Position numbers and translations under genes: made by a program
Notes under the pieces: model-generated
The model's database searches: none
What the model saw: only the letters and a program-made list of their open reading frames with translations
Told to the model about the DNA's origin: nothing
Shown here: one piece after another, positions 9,096 to 18,771 of the stretch
Layout: each line of letters starts with the position of its first letter
Position numbering within the stretch: position 1 is the first letter of the stretch
Source of the DNA: Prodigiosinella aquatilis
Lineage (GTDB): Bacteria; Pseudomonadota; Gammaproteobacteria; Enterobacterales; Enterobacteriaceae
NCBI GenBank assembly: GCA_030388725.1
Contig: CP128857.1
Span: 3,348,001 to 3,412,000, forward strand
Direction: 5' to 3'
DNA length: 64,000 bases

Positions 9096-10148
9096 CTATT
9101 CCTTAATAATGTTCAATAACTTGTCAGCCATAGAGGGAGACTGCAATGTGTGGAACGTATCAAGCGCAGCGCCCGCCAGACGGTTTCTCAATTCACGATC
9201 ACCAGCGAGTTGCAGTAGCTTTTTGCTAAGACTGTTGATATTGCCTTTTTCAAACAGCAAACCATTTTTAGCATCCCTGACATAAGCCGGCTCAGGGCCC
9301 ATGTGCTGGCGCAAATCATTGTGAACAATGACCGGCAAGCCCAGTGCCATGTAGTGAACGACTGATAGTCCGGCATCGCCGCCATACGCGCCCGCCAGGC
9401 AAGATGATAGAAGGCGTTTAATATGCTCCTCGTCATAAACGGCACCATGAAAATGGGCAAAGCTGTAGCGCCGTGACAGACCGACAATGAAATCGGGATC
9501 ACCGCTACCAACAATTTCGATGGTTAGGCTGGTGTCCTTCTGCCTGGCCAGTTCCAATGCATCGAGTAATTCCTCCAGGCCACAGCGGGGTCTGATGCGC
9601 CCGATGAAAGCAATACTTTTTCCTGCATCGGCATTGATTTTCTCGACAGGGTTGAGATACAGGCAATTATCGATATGGAATACTTTTCTATGTAAAAAAT
9701 AGGGCAATTTCTTTTTAAGCTCTATTGCACAGAACTCGTTATAACAAATATAACCATCAGTTAATAAAACAGAGAAAAAATAAAACAGTTTCGCTATCGT
9801 ACCATGCGATTTATATCCACCCTGACCATGCAAATAGACCCTGGTGAATGATATACATTTTAATAAGACACTTTGATAGAGACTAATATATTTAAAATCA
9901 GCAAAATGAATCACACAAGATGGTGTTTGACGGATTCTCTTCCAGGGTATGTTACGAAAAAAAAACAGTCTGCTTATTTTTTTCATCGCCAACGACGTCA
10001 TCTTAAAATGAACTTTATCAGAACTGTAAAAATCCTGTGGAGTTACACTGCAAATAACTTCAAATTCACCATTGGTTTTACAATGAATATCTTCAAAAAA
10101 TGGTTCACGATAAGTAGTCATGTAAGGTTGAAAAAAGAATAATTTCAT
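9096..10148 (-). CDS. Glycosyltransferase, group 1 type
   Basis: A GT4-like transferase of about 350 residues. I chose the ATG at 10148 (MKLFFFQPYMTTYREPFFED), which has a GAGG ribosome site five bases upstream; a longer start at 10181 is less likely. The C-terminal domain shows AFIGRIRPRCGLEELLDAL and, later, VVHYMALGLPVIVHND, the usual donor-binding region. It is followed after 3 bases by the next transferase. No named orthologue is recognised; sugar specificity is open. Confidence 0.78.
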   Translation of the reverse strand: MKLFFFQPYMTTYREPFFEDIHCKTNGEFEVICSVTPQDFYSSDKVHFKMTSLAMKKISRLFFFRNIPWKRIRQTPSCVIHFADFKYISLYQSVLLKCISFTRVYLHGQGGYKSHGTIAKLFYFFSVLLTDGYICYNEFCAIELKKKLPYFLHRKVFHIDNCLYLNPVEKINADAGKSIAFIGRIRPRCGLEELLDALELARQKDTSLTIEIVGSGDPDFIVGLSRRYSFAHFHGAVYDEEHIKRLLSSCLAGAYGGDAGLSVVHYMALGLPVIVHNDLRQHMGPEPAYVRDAKNGLLFEKGNINSLSKKLLQLAGDRELRNRLAGAALDTFHTLQSPSMADKLLNIIKE

Positions 10149-10252
10149 CACTTCCTCTGGCACAATATTATTGACAATCACCGTGCATTTTTCAATAACA
10201 CCCTGAAACTAAAATACTGACACACTATATATCAGAATAAACATGTTTATCT

Positions 10253-11581
10253 TCAACGCAACGAAGGATATCTGAACAAATAAATCGCAAGGGTCATGAG
10301 TGTAGTAACATAAAGAGTAAAGATAGAAATCATGATAAAAGAAAAATCAAACCGCAGAGCTGCAAAACTGATCATGAATAAACAAAAGCTCATGGACTTA
10401 ACTCCCAACAACGGCCTTGATATCAACCAAATGATAAAAAATAAGGCTGGCGCGAAGATAAGTGAATACCAACCGAAATTACCATAAAACTCCCCCAATG
10501 GTGTTGAGTTGAGGGTCAGTATATTTTCACCTGTAATCATGTTCCCTAAATTAACGCCAATACCCGCCGGCTTCCCGGGCCAAATCGAAGACGGAATAAA
10601 GAAAGAAAAACTTCTGAGCAAAACTGTCTTTCCATAATAGAAATCATGGATATGTCCGAACGTGTTGTAAACATATTTAAACACGTTCATATTGAATGCT
10701 TCAAACAGGTTATTGAATATCTCTGCAAAAAAGGAACCTTCGCCATTGGATCGTTCATTCATTCGGTAAGCAATCGCCAGGCTAAATGCATCACTTATTC
10801 CCTGAATTGAAAACCCATTGACCCACATCAGTCCCCGTGCAATCGGGTATGCATAATTAATAAATGCGACAAAAGGAGAAATAATCATACAAGCCAAGGA
10901 GAATCTGACCAATCTCTTTTTATTAACATAGGCTAAGGACATTACAGCAAACAGCACTACTATTCGATTATTCACAAAAACCAATTCAATGACCAGATAC
11001 AAAAGCAGCAGAATAGAATAAGTTCTTTTGCTGATTTTACAATCCACTCTTAACAAAGCTAATATCATCGGGTAAATAACACGATAGACGTTGGAGAAGT
11101 TACCTAGCACAACGGACACAAGACTATTTTCATACATATCTTGTGAGGCTTCATTCCAGTGCCCTCCCGATATTTTATTCGTTGATAAAACAATAATAAC
11201 AGTAAGAAAAAAATACAATCCAATGACTAAAAAAGCAAAAATATCTGTACACTTATCACTAATACTTTTGTCAATAATAGGTTTCAACGTAAAGTTGATA
11301 TTTTTCGTCAACACGTTAACCAACAATATCAACGAAACAAAGAGGAATATAAAGAAATAAATACCATTATTTTCGTGCAACGTTAATGTATCAATTGACA
11401 GAAAGCTGGGCGGTATTTCACCGAAAGCAAACACCATAACCAATGGCATGGCAATAAAAACCAACACTCCCACTATCAACCCTGAAATAATATCGTAAAA
11501 CCCGTTGCGAGCAGAGTTAACTACAGATAATAAAACCAATAAAATGGTAAGTATCGCTAAAATAGCATTAACAATAAACAT
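10253..11581 (-). CDS. O-antigen/exopolysaccharide polymerase, Wzy-like
   Basis: A very hydrophobic protein of about 442 residues with ten or more predicted membrane segments and a large periplasmic loop around the middle (LAIAYRMNERSNGEGSFFAE and following), the pattern of Wzy polymerases. These join lipid-linked repeat units in the periplasm. The ATG at 11581 follows the preceding stop directly (TAACATG); the longer reading from 11659 overlaps that gene by 77 bases. Function rests on topology and position, since Wzy proteins share little sequence. It is the only polymerase candidate in the operon. Confidence 0.75.
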   Translation of the reverse strand: MFIVNAILAILTILLVLLSVVNSARNGFYDIISGLIVGVLVFIAMPLVMVFAFGEIPPSFLSIDTLTLHENNGIYFFIFLFVSLILLVNVLTKNINFTLKPIIDKSISDKCTDIFAFLVIGLYFFLTVIIVLSTNKISGGHWNEASQDMYENSLVSVVLGNFSNVYRVIYPMILALLRVDCKISKRTYSILLLLYLVIELVFVNNRIVVLFAVMSLAYVNKKRLVRFSLACMIISPFVAFINYAYPIARGLMWVNGFSIQGISDAFSLAIAYRMNERSNGEGSFFAEIFNNLFEAFNMNVFKYVYNTFGHIHDFYYGKTVLLRSFSFFIPSSIWPGKPAGIGVNLGNMITGENILTLNSTPLGEFYGNFGWYSLIFAPALFFIIWLISRPLLGVKSMSFCLFMISFAALRFDFSFIMISIFTLYVTTLMTLAIYLFRYPSLR

Positions 11582-11582
11582 G

Positions 11583-12488
11583 TTAATGCCTATTCTCAAA
11601 CATATTATCCAGGCTATTGTCCTCTCCGTCCCATTCGACTTCCAATGCTTCACCATCATGGTAAAGTTTTTGCTTCAACTGCCCTTTATACCAAATGACA
11701 TCCATACGCCCCAGATAGCTGGCCCACATGCTAAATGTGGAACCTGAGGCGACAAGTATCTTGCCACAGCTCAGCGCTAATAAGTCTGCTACGGCACTGC
11801 CATAATCAGCCCGGTAAGTATCTTTCATCGAAAGCATTTCACCGAGCTCTTCATTGCTTCCATCAGAAAATATACAAACTTTCAGCGGCACTGGGTATTG
11901 CTCTCTGATTTTTTCCACACACTTTATGTACCAGGATAGAGGAATACGGGTATTAGTCTTGCCATTGCTCAGCGCTTGTGGCGTTGGCGCCTGGAAATCA
12001 CCCAGTCGTATATGAACGCAGAGCGTACGCGAAAAATCCTCACATAGGGCTTTTTTATGCTCTTCACGAGTGATATCGAGTAGTTTCTGACGAATAAAAG
12101 CAGACTCAGATTTGATCTCCTCGAAAAGAGTCGCCATCCCTTCAAATTTAACGATGACACTATTTTGCAATACTGCTTTATGCCGTTGACTTTCATCAAT
12201 GATTCGGGTGGTTAAAATTGCCATTATCTTTTTCAACCCGGACCAACACTCATTATTGTGCTTAAAATAACCTGAGTAATTCCGCCGATCCATATCACCA
12301 CGTAATAAACGCGCCGGCTTGATTTGAGCCCAGGCTGGACTAAGCAGAATACCGTGATTATCTTTAGCAAAAACGCACGCTCTGCTCCAGGGAAATAACA
12401 TATTTCCCAGACCTGGACCCCCTATTCCATAATTACCAAACTCATATCGAGATACCTTCGGATAACAGATTATTTTATTTGATTTCAT
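11583..12488 (-). CDS. Fucosyltransferase-like protein (GT11-like)
   Basis: A 301-residue protein with the features of alpha-1,2-fucosyltransferase-like enzymes: a Gly-rich start GGPGLGNMLFPWSRA, the GDP-fucose-binding type motif HIRLGDF in the middle, IPLSWYIKCVEKI after it, and a C-terminal VASGSTFSMWASYLG. This fits an operon that makes GDP-fucose. Its start overlaps the flippase end by 14 bases and the polymerase follows at once. Family assignment is from motifs; the linkage formed is not known. Confidence 0.7.
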   Translation of the reverse strand: MKSNKIICYPKVSRYEFGNYGIGGPGLGNMLFPWSRACVFAKDNHGILLSPAWAQIKPARLLRGDMDRRNYSGYFKHNNECWSGLKKIMAILTTRIIDESQRHKAVLQNSVIVKFEGMATLFEEIKSESAFIRQKLLDITREEHKKALCEDFSRTLCVHIRLGDFQAPTPQALSNGKTNTRIPLSWYIKCVEKIREQYPVPLKVCIFSDGSNEELGEMLSMKDTYRADYGSAVADLLALSCGKILVASGSTFSMWASYLGRMDVIWYKGQLKQKLYHDGEALEVEWDGEDNSLDNMFENRH

Positions 12489-13794
12489 TATGTCGTTCGC
12501 TCTTCATTCTTTTCAATATTGCTATAGATATAAAGACATTAAAAAACAGTAATCCCAAGGCTAATGACAATCCAGCTCCAATCAGATTCATCTTTTGGAT
12601 AAGGATCAGATCAAGACCGGTAGTCACCAGCGCGCCAAGGACGTAATACACCATGACTTTTTTGTGGAGGTTAACCACGTTACCAAAAGCAATAAGAACA
12701 ATCGCCAACGCATTGAAGGTATGAGCAAAAGAGACCATGACCAACGCTGGATAGCCGATAACATAAGCAGGATTGATCAGATGAAGAACAAAGCGTCCAG
12801 CAATGACCAATGTTATAAAGGCGACCAGTGAAAACAGGTATGAAACTAACAGACACTTCTTAAGAACACTGAATAATTCACCATGGTTCGCTCTTTCACT
12901 GAGCCTGACAAAGACCGGCTGAAACTGCAGGGAAAGTATCGTCGCCAGCATGGTGATAAACCGAGTAAAATTACACACCATGCCGTAGACACCGGCACTC
13001 TCATTACCGAGAAATTTGGCAACCAGCAAGGTATCCAGTTGGAAATAGGCAAAACTGATGATAGCAGTAATATTGATAAACAGTGCCTGGTTTAACCAAT
13101 GCCCCTTTTGAGAGCCTATGTACGCCAAAGAGATATTCACCGGATGGAGTAAAGGGGTCGAGAGTGTAATACAGCATAAGAAAATCACCATGAACGACAG
13201 CATATAAATTACCGCTAGATTTTGTGCATTAATTCCTGACCAGCAGTAAAAAACAAATGCTACAGCGATAAAAAAAACAGGTCTGATGATATTCTCTATC
13301 AGATCGGCGATTACCGGTTTACTCTGCCCTCTCAGCAGTGACAACCCCATTGCTGAGAGTCCCAAAAAACACGAAATAAATAAAAATATTTTTTCATTGA
13401 TACCAGATAACCAATAAAAACTGAACAATCCGCTATCTTTCACCAAATAGAGAATAAGCATAAACAGTACGGAGGAACAGAAAACAATCAGCAGACTAAA
13501 ATAGATCACTGAGGTTTTATGTTGTAACAAACTGACCTTATGGCTGATGAATTCTTTCGAAATTTCTTTGATAATTAGCGTATCCAGTCCCCATTTTGAA
13601 AAAATAAGCATGAGGTTGCAAACTGTCACCACAATCAGGTATTGCCCGTATTGTGCGGGAGATACCATATACCCCATGACAAATTGGGCTGATACGCCAA
13701 TGAAGGCCGATAACAGTCTTAAGGATAAATTAGACGCAACTTTCAATAATCTGGATTTATTTTCAATCCAGACTCCAACGTTCAATATTGTCAT
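12475..13794 (-). CDS. wzx: Polysaccharide flippase, Wzx/MOP family
   Basis: A 439-residue integral membrane protein with about 12 to 14 hydrophobic segments spread over the length, typical of Wzx flippases that move undecaprenyl-linked repeat units across the inner membrane. The N-terminal part (LRLLSAFIGVSAQFVMGYMVSPAQYGQYL) is typical of polysaccharide synthesis MOP proteins. It lies directly after wzc, not after wcaJ as in E. coli colanic acid loci. Assignment is by topology and context. Confidence 0.82.
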   Translation of the reverse strand: MTILNVGVWIENKSRLLKVASNLSLRLLSAFIGVSAQFVMGYMVSPAQYGQYLIVVTVCNLMLIFSKWGLDTLIIKEISKEFISHKVSLLQHKTSVIYFSLLIVFCSSVLFMLILYLVKDSGLFSFYWLSGINEKIFLFISCFLGLSAMGLSLLRGQSKPVIADLIENIIRPVFFIAVAFVFYCWSGINAQNLAVIYMLSFMVIFLCCITLSTPLLHPVNISLAYIGSQKGHWLNQALFINITAIISFAYFQLDTLLVAKFLGNESAGVYGMVCNFTRFITMLATILSLQFQPVFVRLSERANHGELFSVLKKCLLVSYLFSLVAFITLVIAGRFVLHLINPAYVIGYPALVMVSFAHTFNALAIVLIAFGNVVNLHKKVMVYYVLGALVTTGLDLILIQKMNLIGAGLSLALGLLFFNVFISIAILKRMKSERHNEIK

Positions 13795-13844
13795 GATAAC
13801 TTCATTTATGAGTGCCGTACATGAACCGACTTAAACAGAATACA

Positions 13845-15995
13845 TCACCGGCTTTCAGATTTTTTTTCATAAGAGTAAATATAATCACCACCGTAGGCGT
13901 AATAATTGAATGCTCTTTTCATAAACGAGTTAAGTACCGTACCATCAATGTTCACACCACTACGTTCGAAACGCTGAATCACCGTTTTAACTTCACGCAT
14001 CGAGGTATTTTCGAACCCAACAACCAGCAATGAAATTCCAGCATGTCGACCAACGATGATAGCGTCGGTTACCGCCAATAATGGCGTGCTGTCAATGATG
14101 ACAATGTCATATTCTTTACTGGCCCAACTTAATAACTCATTAAGCTTTGGTGACATCAACAATTCAGAGGGATTATCCGGTACTTTACCCCGAGGGATGA
14201 CATCCATATTAGGCACACGGGTTTGAAACACTACGCTTTGGGCAGATACTTGCCCCGACAAGACTGAGGATAATCCCAGATTTTTATCGATACCAAAGAT
14301 CTCATGTAGCTTTCCTCGCCGCATATCGCAATCAATGAGCAACACTTTTTTATTGGCCTGCGCCATAACCACCGAAAGATTGGCGCTGATAAAGGTTTTT
14401 CCCAGCTTTGGCGCTGAGCTGGTAACCATCAGGATATTGTTGCCCTTTTCCAGGGCGATAAAGTGCAGACTGGTACGCAAACCTTTGATAGCTTCAAGGG
14501 CCACCGCATCACCAAGTGTATCGACCAGTGGGTAAGCGCTATTTTTTATACGACTGCGATGCCAGTGATCCTCAGAAAACGGAATGGTGGCGATGACATT
14601 AATGCCGTTGTTCTCAAGCTGCAGCGGATTCTTGACCCCTTGGTTCATAACCGTCCGCATCATCAGATATCCTATTGAGACGATAATCCCGATAAACACT
14701 GACAGTAAAAGAATGGCGGCTTTTTTAGGCTCAGCTGGTTTGAGTTGCGTTATTGCTGGGTCGACAATCCTGACATTGCCTAAATTACTCGCCTTAGTGA
14801 TGCTGAGTTCTTGTTGCTTATTAAGCAATAGTACATAAATATCCTGAGTGACATCCATATCACGCGTAAGACCCAGGATCTCCTGTTGCGTTTTAGGTAG
14901 CTGACTAATCTGGTTGTTAATTTTTTGCTTTTCTTGCTCTATAACCCTTTTTTGATCCAGCAACGCCTTATAAACCGGATGTTCTTTAGTATACAGCTTG
15001 GATATATCGGCTTCTTTCAGCGTAAGCTGGTTCAACTCATTATCAAGCTGCAATGAGCCGTCAAGCATAGACTTCGCTTCCAGAGACAAGTCAACCGAAT
15101 CGTTTTGCTGACGGTAGCGGCTTAACCGATCTTCAGCCAATATCAGTGCACTTTTGATCTCAGGAATTTTATGTTGTACAAACTCCAGGCTTCTGGCCGC
15201 CTCAGCGGATTTACTCTCAATATTTTGCTGTAGATAGTTTTGAGTGATGCTATTCAGAATTTTGCGGATCATCACCCGATCATTACCCAGCAGGCTAAGA
15301 GCAATAATACCGGTGTTTTTATCTTTTTCAGTAACAGACAGATTGCTTAAAATCTCATTAATGACATTTAGCATTTCTCTTTTCTTGACCTGAAATACTG
15401 TGCCAATGGGGGCATCGAGTCGCGTTACACGCAGGCTGACCGCGCCAGTTACCACCGGCTGATTGACCCTCCCCGTCGCGATAACGTCCCCATCATAGGT
15501 CAGGCTAAATGAATTTTGCCCGGTTACCGTTAACTCCAGCGGTTGTTCCATCAGTGCATCCGACACCTTCAGGCCGGACAAAGAAATACATGGACAAGCG
15601 CCCTTGCTGGTCATCTGATGGTACAGACGGCCAAATACCGGGAAATAATCTGGGCTGACCTCCGTTGTCAGTTTCAGGTCATTGACCGTTTTCCCTATCA
15701 CCAACCGGGACTTGATAAGCTCTATTTCTGTTTCTGAAGCAGGTGGTGTAGAAGGCAATACCGTTGAAAGGCTGGATATTATTGAACTCCCTTCTGTCTG
15801 CTCTACCTGCACCATAGCATCTGCCCGGTAGACTGGCGTTACTATTAACAAATAAAGAAAGGCCAAGATAATACATGACGTCACAATCAATGTGATCAGC
15901 CATTTATTATCTATCAATATTCCAAACAGTTGCCCCAAACTTAATTCGTTAAAATCCCTGTTTAATTGCTGAGTGGGTGATTTATTATCTAGCAT
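13845..15995 (-). CDS. wzc: Tyrosine autokinase / chain-length co-polymerase
   Basis: A 716-residue inner-membrane protein with an N-terminal Wzz domain (membrane segments near residues 32-52 and 430-450, large periplasmic region between) and a C-terminal BY-kinase domain. Walker A reads SSAPKLGKTF, Walker A' VLLIDCDMRRG, and the C-terminal tail is rich in tyrosines (YYAYGGDYIYSY), the autophosphorylation cluster. It drives polymerisation and export with Wza and is dephosphorylated by Wzb. It starts 12 bases after wzb. All parts needed for activity are visible. Confidence 0.95.
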   Translation of the reverse strand: MLDNKSPTQQLNRDFNELSLGQLFGILIDNKWLITLIVTSCIILAFLYLLIVTPVYRADAMVQVEQTEGSSIISSLSTVLPSTPPASETEIELIKSRLVIGKTVNDLKLTTEVSPDYFPVFGRLYHQMTSKGACPCISLSGLKVSDALMEQPLELTVTGQNSFSLTYDGDVIATGRVNQPVVTGAVSLRVTRLDAPIGTVFQVKKREMLNVINEILSNLSVTEKDKNTGIIALSLLGNDRVMIRKILNSITQNYLQQNIESKSAEAARSLEFVQHKIPEIKSALILAEDRLSRYRQQNDSVDLSLEAKSMLDGSLQLDNELNQLTLKEADISKLYTKEHPVYKALLDQKRVIEQEKQKINNQISQLPKTQQEILGLTRDMDVTQDIYVLLLNKQQELSITKASNLGNVRIVDPAITQLKPAEPKKAAILLLSVFIGIIVSIGYLMMRTVMNQGVKNPLQLENNGINVIATIPFSEDHWHRSRIKNSAYPLVDTLGDAVALEAIKGLRTSLHFIALEKGNNILMVTSSAPKLGKTFISANLSVVMAQANKKVLLIDCDMRRGKLHEIFGIDKNLGLSSVLSGQVSAQSVVFQTRVPNMDVIPRGKVPDNPSELLMSPKLNELLSWASKEYDIVIIDSTPLLAVTDAIIVGRHAGISLLVVGFENTSMREVKTVIQRFERSGVNIDGTVLNSFMKRAFNYYAYGGDYIYSYEKKSESR

Positions 15996-16007
15996 TATAT
16001 TCCTTGA

Positions 16008-16442
16008 TTAGCTCTTTAGCGCCTTAGCCCATTTTTTTGAATATAAGTTAAGCAACTGGTATGTTGACTCGAAATAGAGAATATCCTTACGGTAAGGATC
16101 ATTAATGTCCTGTCTATCCCCCCAATGCCCGAAAAGGAACGTTTTCCCACGGACTTCGGCGGCAATATTTTCAACCATGTCAATGTGACATTTTTCCATA
16201 ACCAAGATCAGATCAAACCGATAACACATTTCGACAGTGAGGCTTTTGGCCCGGTGATGCTCTAGGTTTAGCCCATGCCTGAGCGCAATCTCTTGCGCTT
16301 TGGGATCTGCTGGACAATCAACCAACGCACCAAGACCTGCAGAATCGATATTAATGCCAGGCAATTGCGCTTCCAGCAGCGCCTTACCTAATGGAGAGCG
16401 ACAGATATTACCCATGCAAACCACCACTATTGAACTAAACAT
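16008..16442 (-). CDS. wzb: Low-molecular-weight protein-tyrosine phosphatase
   Basis: A 144-residue phosphatase that removes phosphate from the Wzc tyrosine tail. The P-loop CMGNICRS (Cys-X5-Arg) is at about residues 10-17, and the general acid Asp is in the C-terminal DPYRKD. The length is standard. It lies 2 bases after wza and 12 before wzc, the fixed order of group 1 capsule and colanic acid operons. It acts in the cytoplasm. Confidence 0.95.
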   Translation of the reverse strand: MFSSIVVVCMGNICRSPLGKALLEAQLPGINIDSAGLGALVDCPADPKAQEIALRHGLNLEHHRAKSLTVEMCYRFDLILVMEKCHIDMVENIAAEVRGKTFLFGHWGDRQDINDPYRKDILYFESTYQLLNLYSKKWAKALKS

Positions 16443-16444
16443 AG

Positions 16445-17575
16445 TTAGTTCCAGCTTTGAATGTCTTTACCAGATTGAGTGATGTCATATATCCCGGCAA
16501 TAGTAGGCACCAGTTGGCTGATAACACGATTCCAGCGAGCAACCGGGGCCGCAGTGACATACACAATATCGTAGGGATGTAATTGAAATTCAGTCCCCAT
16601 GACCAGCGCACTGGCATCTGTAGCGTTTAGCTGATAGATGTTGGCAATTTTACTTCCATGAGCCTTACGCAACGGGCGGATCACGAAGATTCCCGTTGCA
16701 TTGGCGACCGCCTGATTCAGTCCCTGGCTGCTACTCAACGCTTCGGTCAATGTCATGCCCGAACGATCCATTTTTAATGTTGACTGTTTATTGACTTCAC
16801 CCATCACGAAAACCTTCAGGTCGTCATTACGGGGAATGTAGAGAATATCGCCGGGATCCAGTAAATGGTTCTGCATCAAATCACCATTTTGCATCAGAGC
16901 TTGCAGTGAGATATGCAGATCCTGACCATGATGGGTAAGTATGACGTTTCGCCAGTCGGCAAATTCGGTCATACCGCCCGCACTGTTTACCGCATCAAGG
17001 ATAGTCAGCGGAATATTGGAGATCGCCTGCGGGCCAGACTTCACTACTTCGCCGGTGATGTAGACTTTTTGCGAGCGAAACGCAGCAACATTGACATCTA
17101 CCTGGGGGCTTTTAATATATTGCGCCAGACGGCGGGTAATCTCCTGGCGGACATCACTGACCGTCTTACCTTCTACCATTACTTTTCCGATATAAGGATA
17201 AAAGATAGTTCCATCACTATGTACCCAACTTCCTGATTCACTAGAGCTTCTGAACTGTCCAGCAGGGGTCGTCAGTTCAGGATGTTCCCAGACTGTGATA
17301 TTTAGAACATCACCGGGACCAATATGGTATTGATAGTCTTTCAGTTCATTATTTAAAATGGGGTTCTGACGAGCCACCGCAGGCCTTAGTCGCATTTTCT
17401 CAATCAGACTGGGGGTCATCGGATAAAGCGTAACTAACTGATTAATATCATAGTTATTATCTGCTTGTTTTATCTCTGTTTTATTGCTTACCGGCAAGTA
17501 GGATCCAGGAATAACGGTACACCCACTAAGCAACGAGGCTGATAAAACAAATGCTAGCAACTTTATTTTCGTCAT
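16445..17575 (-). CDS. wza: Outer-membrane polysaccharide export lipoprotein
   Basis: The 376-residue Wza protein forms the octameric outer-membrane channel. A lipoprotein signal is clear: hydrophobic stretch at residues 5-16, lipobox LLSGC with Cys19. The polysaccharide export motif lies around YQYHIGPGDVLNITVWEHPEL, followed by SLBB-type repeats (VYITGEVVKSG; VFVMGEVNKQS), and the C-terminal helix region has PVARWNRVISQLVPTIAG. It is the first gene of the operon, behind a long leader with two ops-like elements. Confidence 0.95.
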   Translation of the reverse strand: MTKIKLLAFVLSASLLSGCTVIPGSYLPVSNKTEIKQADNNYDINQLVTLYPMTPSLIEKMRLRPAVARQNPILNNELKDYQYHIGPGDVLNITVWEHPELTTPAGQFRSSSESGSWVHSDGTIFYPYIGKVMVEGKTVSDVRQEITRRLAQYIKSPQVDVNVAAFRSQKVYITGEVVKSGPQAISNIPLTILDAVNSAGGMTEFADWRNVILTHHGQDLHISLQALMQNGDLMQNHLLDPGDILYIPRNDDLKVFVMGEVNKQSTLKMDRSGMTLTEALSSSQGLNQAVANATGIFVIRPLRKAHGSKIANIYQLNATDASALVMGTEFQLHPYDIVYVTAAPVARWNRVISQLVPTIAGIYDITQSGKDIQSWN

Positions 17576-17752
17576 TTAATTACTATCACTATTTTTTGCG
17601 CATTCAATTTAAAATGACTATTTAAAGGACTATTTAAACGTCATCACATTAACAAGCCTAAAAATCAAAGATCAGAAAAAGCTCTCATCCGTTAATTCAT
17701 TGTGGGATATAAATATCTTCAAAAAATGGCAATCTACAATTATCATATTTTC

Positions 17753-17764
17753 AACGCTACCGCC
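17753..17764 (-). promoter_or_regulatory. ops element (RfaH recruitment), proximal copy
   Basis: On the minus strand this reads GGCGGTAGCGTT, the ops pause sequence found in JUMPstart leaders of surface-polysaccharide operons; ops recruits RfaH to the elongating polymerase to overcome polarity. It lies about 180 bases upstream of the wza start and points into the operon. A run CTTGGTTTTTTGG (plus-strand reading) adjoins it. Confidence 0.85.
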
Positions 17765-17948
17765 CTTGGTTTTTTGGTCACCAATGAACCCAACTTATTT
17801 TCATAGCAAATATAAATATGCGTTTTAAATGCTAATTTAATAAATCGCCCCCTGATAAAACAGGAGCCATTTATGACTACGCCATTACATATTTATTCAA
17901 AGGCAAGCAATGTTCGCATATATTTCAATACTTATAATATATTCATTC

Positions 17949-17960
17949 CATGCTACCACT
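17949..17960 (-). promoter_or_regulatory. Second, diverged ops-like element
   Basis: The minus strand reads AGTGGTAGCATG, sharing 9 of 12 bases with the ops copy at 17753-17764. The flank CTTGGTTTTTT also recurs, so the two sites look like copies of one roughly 25-bp block about 196 bases apart. Both point towards wza. It differs at the first, third, tenth and last positions, so RfaH activity is uncertain. Confidence 0.55.
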
Positions 17961-18010
17961 CTTGGTTTTTTAACCTAAAAAAACAATTCATAAAATGTTT
18001 ACAATAAACA

Positions 18011-18706
18011 TTAATGCATTTTTTTTAATGCCCACCGAATAAGCCTGGCCTGAGAAAATGGAGGCCATTTGTAACCTTGCATCGCCACATTTTTTATCCC
18101 TTCAAGACAGGCAATATCAGCGTCTTTTTCAATGCCTTCAATGATAATACCCTGCGTATAAGGACGAATGTGACTAAGCGTTCTGAGAAATGAATCAGTT
18201 CCTCTATGCTTCCAAAAATAATTCTTATCTATTTTTATATATTCGAAATTTTTGGTCATAACGATGCTCAAACTCGTCAGCCCAGCACCAAAATCATCCA
18301 ACCAGAGCGGGCATAACGAGGATAAATATGACAATAAAAAACCATCTGAATTATGTCTGAATTCAGGGAAAAATTCGTTTATTTCCAGCCTAATGTAATG
18401 TGCATTTTTTAAAATTTCACACACTTCATCATCATCATGAATGAATTTTGCAATATCGTGGTCAATATTAATCGACACCAATATGTTATTTTCAATATAT
18501 AACTTTGCATTGCAGATGATGATACTAAGCTGATTAATAAAAATCTTTATTTTTAGTTCAGGAGACAGTTCAGAGAAAATACACTGATTCCTGCCAGAAT
18601 TTGCCATCTTTAATCTGGTTAACATTTCAAAGCAAAATATTCTTCCATAAGAATCAACTATGGGTTCATAGGTGTAATAGAAGTCTATTCGGCTATCAAG
18701 CTTCAA
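18011..18706 (-). CDS. Stand-alone EAL-domain protein (cyclic-di-GMP phosphodiesterase-like)
   Basis: A 231-residue protein that is only an EAL domain. The signature EAL is EML (residues 27-29), but its Glu27 is kept and the other expected metal and substrate residues are seen: N80 (VSINID), E108 (RLEINE), D137/D138 (LDDFG), K158 (IKIDK), E190 (IIIEGIE) and Q210 (MQGY). Phosphodiesterase activity on cyclic-di-GMP is therefore possible; a binding or protein-protein role as in YdiV is the alternative. The start is a TTG at 18706 with a GAGGG ribosome site seven bases upstream. The LuxR-type gene before it is on the same strand, 65 bases away. Confidence 0.82.
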   Translation of the reverse strand: MKLDSRIDFYYTYEPIVDSYGRIFCFEMLTRLKMANSGRNQCIFSELSPELKIKIFINQLSIIICNAKLYIENNILVSINIDHDIAKFIHDDDEVCEILKNAHYIRLEINEFFPEFRHNSDGFLLSYLSSLCPLWLDDFGAGLTSLSIVMTKNFEYIKIDKNYFWKHRGTDSFLRTLSHIRPYTQGIIIEGIEKDADIACLEGIKNVAMQGYKWPPFSQARLIRWALKKMH

Positions 18707-18771
18707 TATCCAACCCTCTCGTAGAAATCCAGCGTATAGTTAAATTGTATGAGCTTGGATTGAATACCCTA

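Larger units (their letters stand above)
17576..18010. promoter_or_regulatory. AT-rich leader and promoter region of the polysaccharide operon
   Basis: This 435-base stretch has no convincing gene. It separates the wza start from the stop of the EAL gene on the same strand and holds the two ops-like sites. The long untranslated leader is typical of RfaH-controlled operons. I could not place a single convincing -10/-35 pair or an RcsAB box by eye. Confidence 0.6.
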
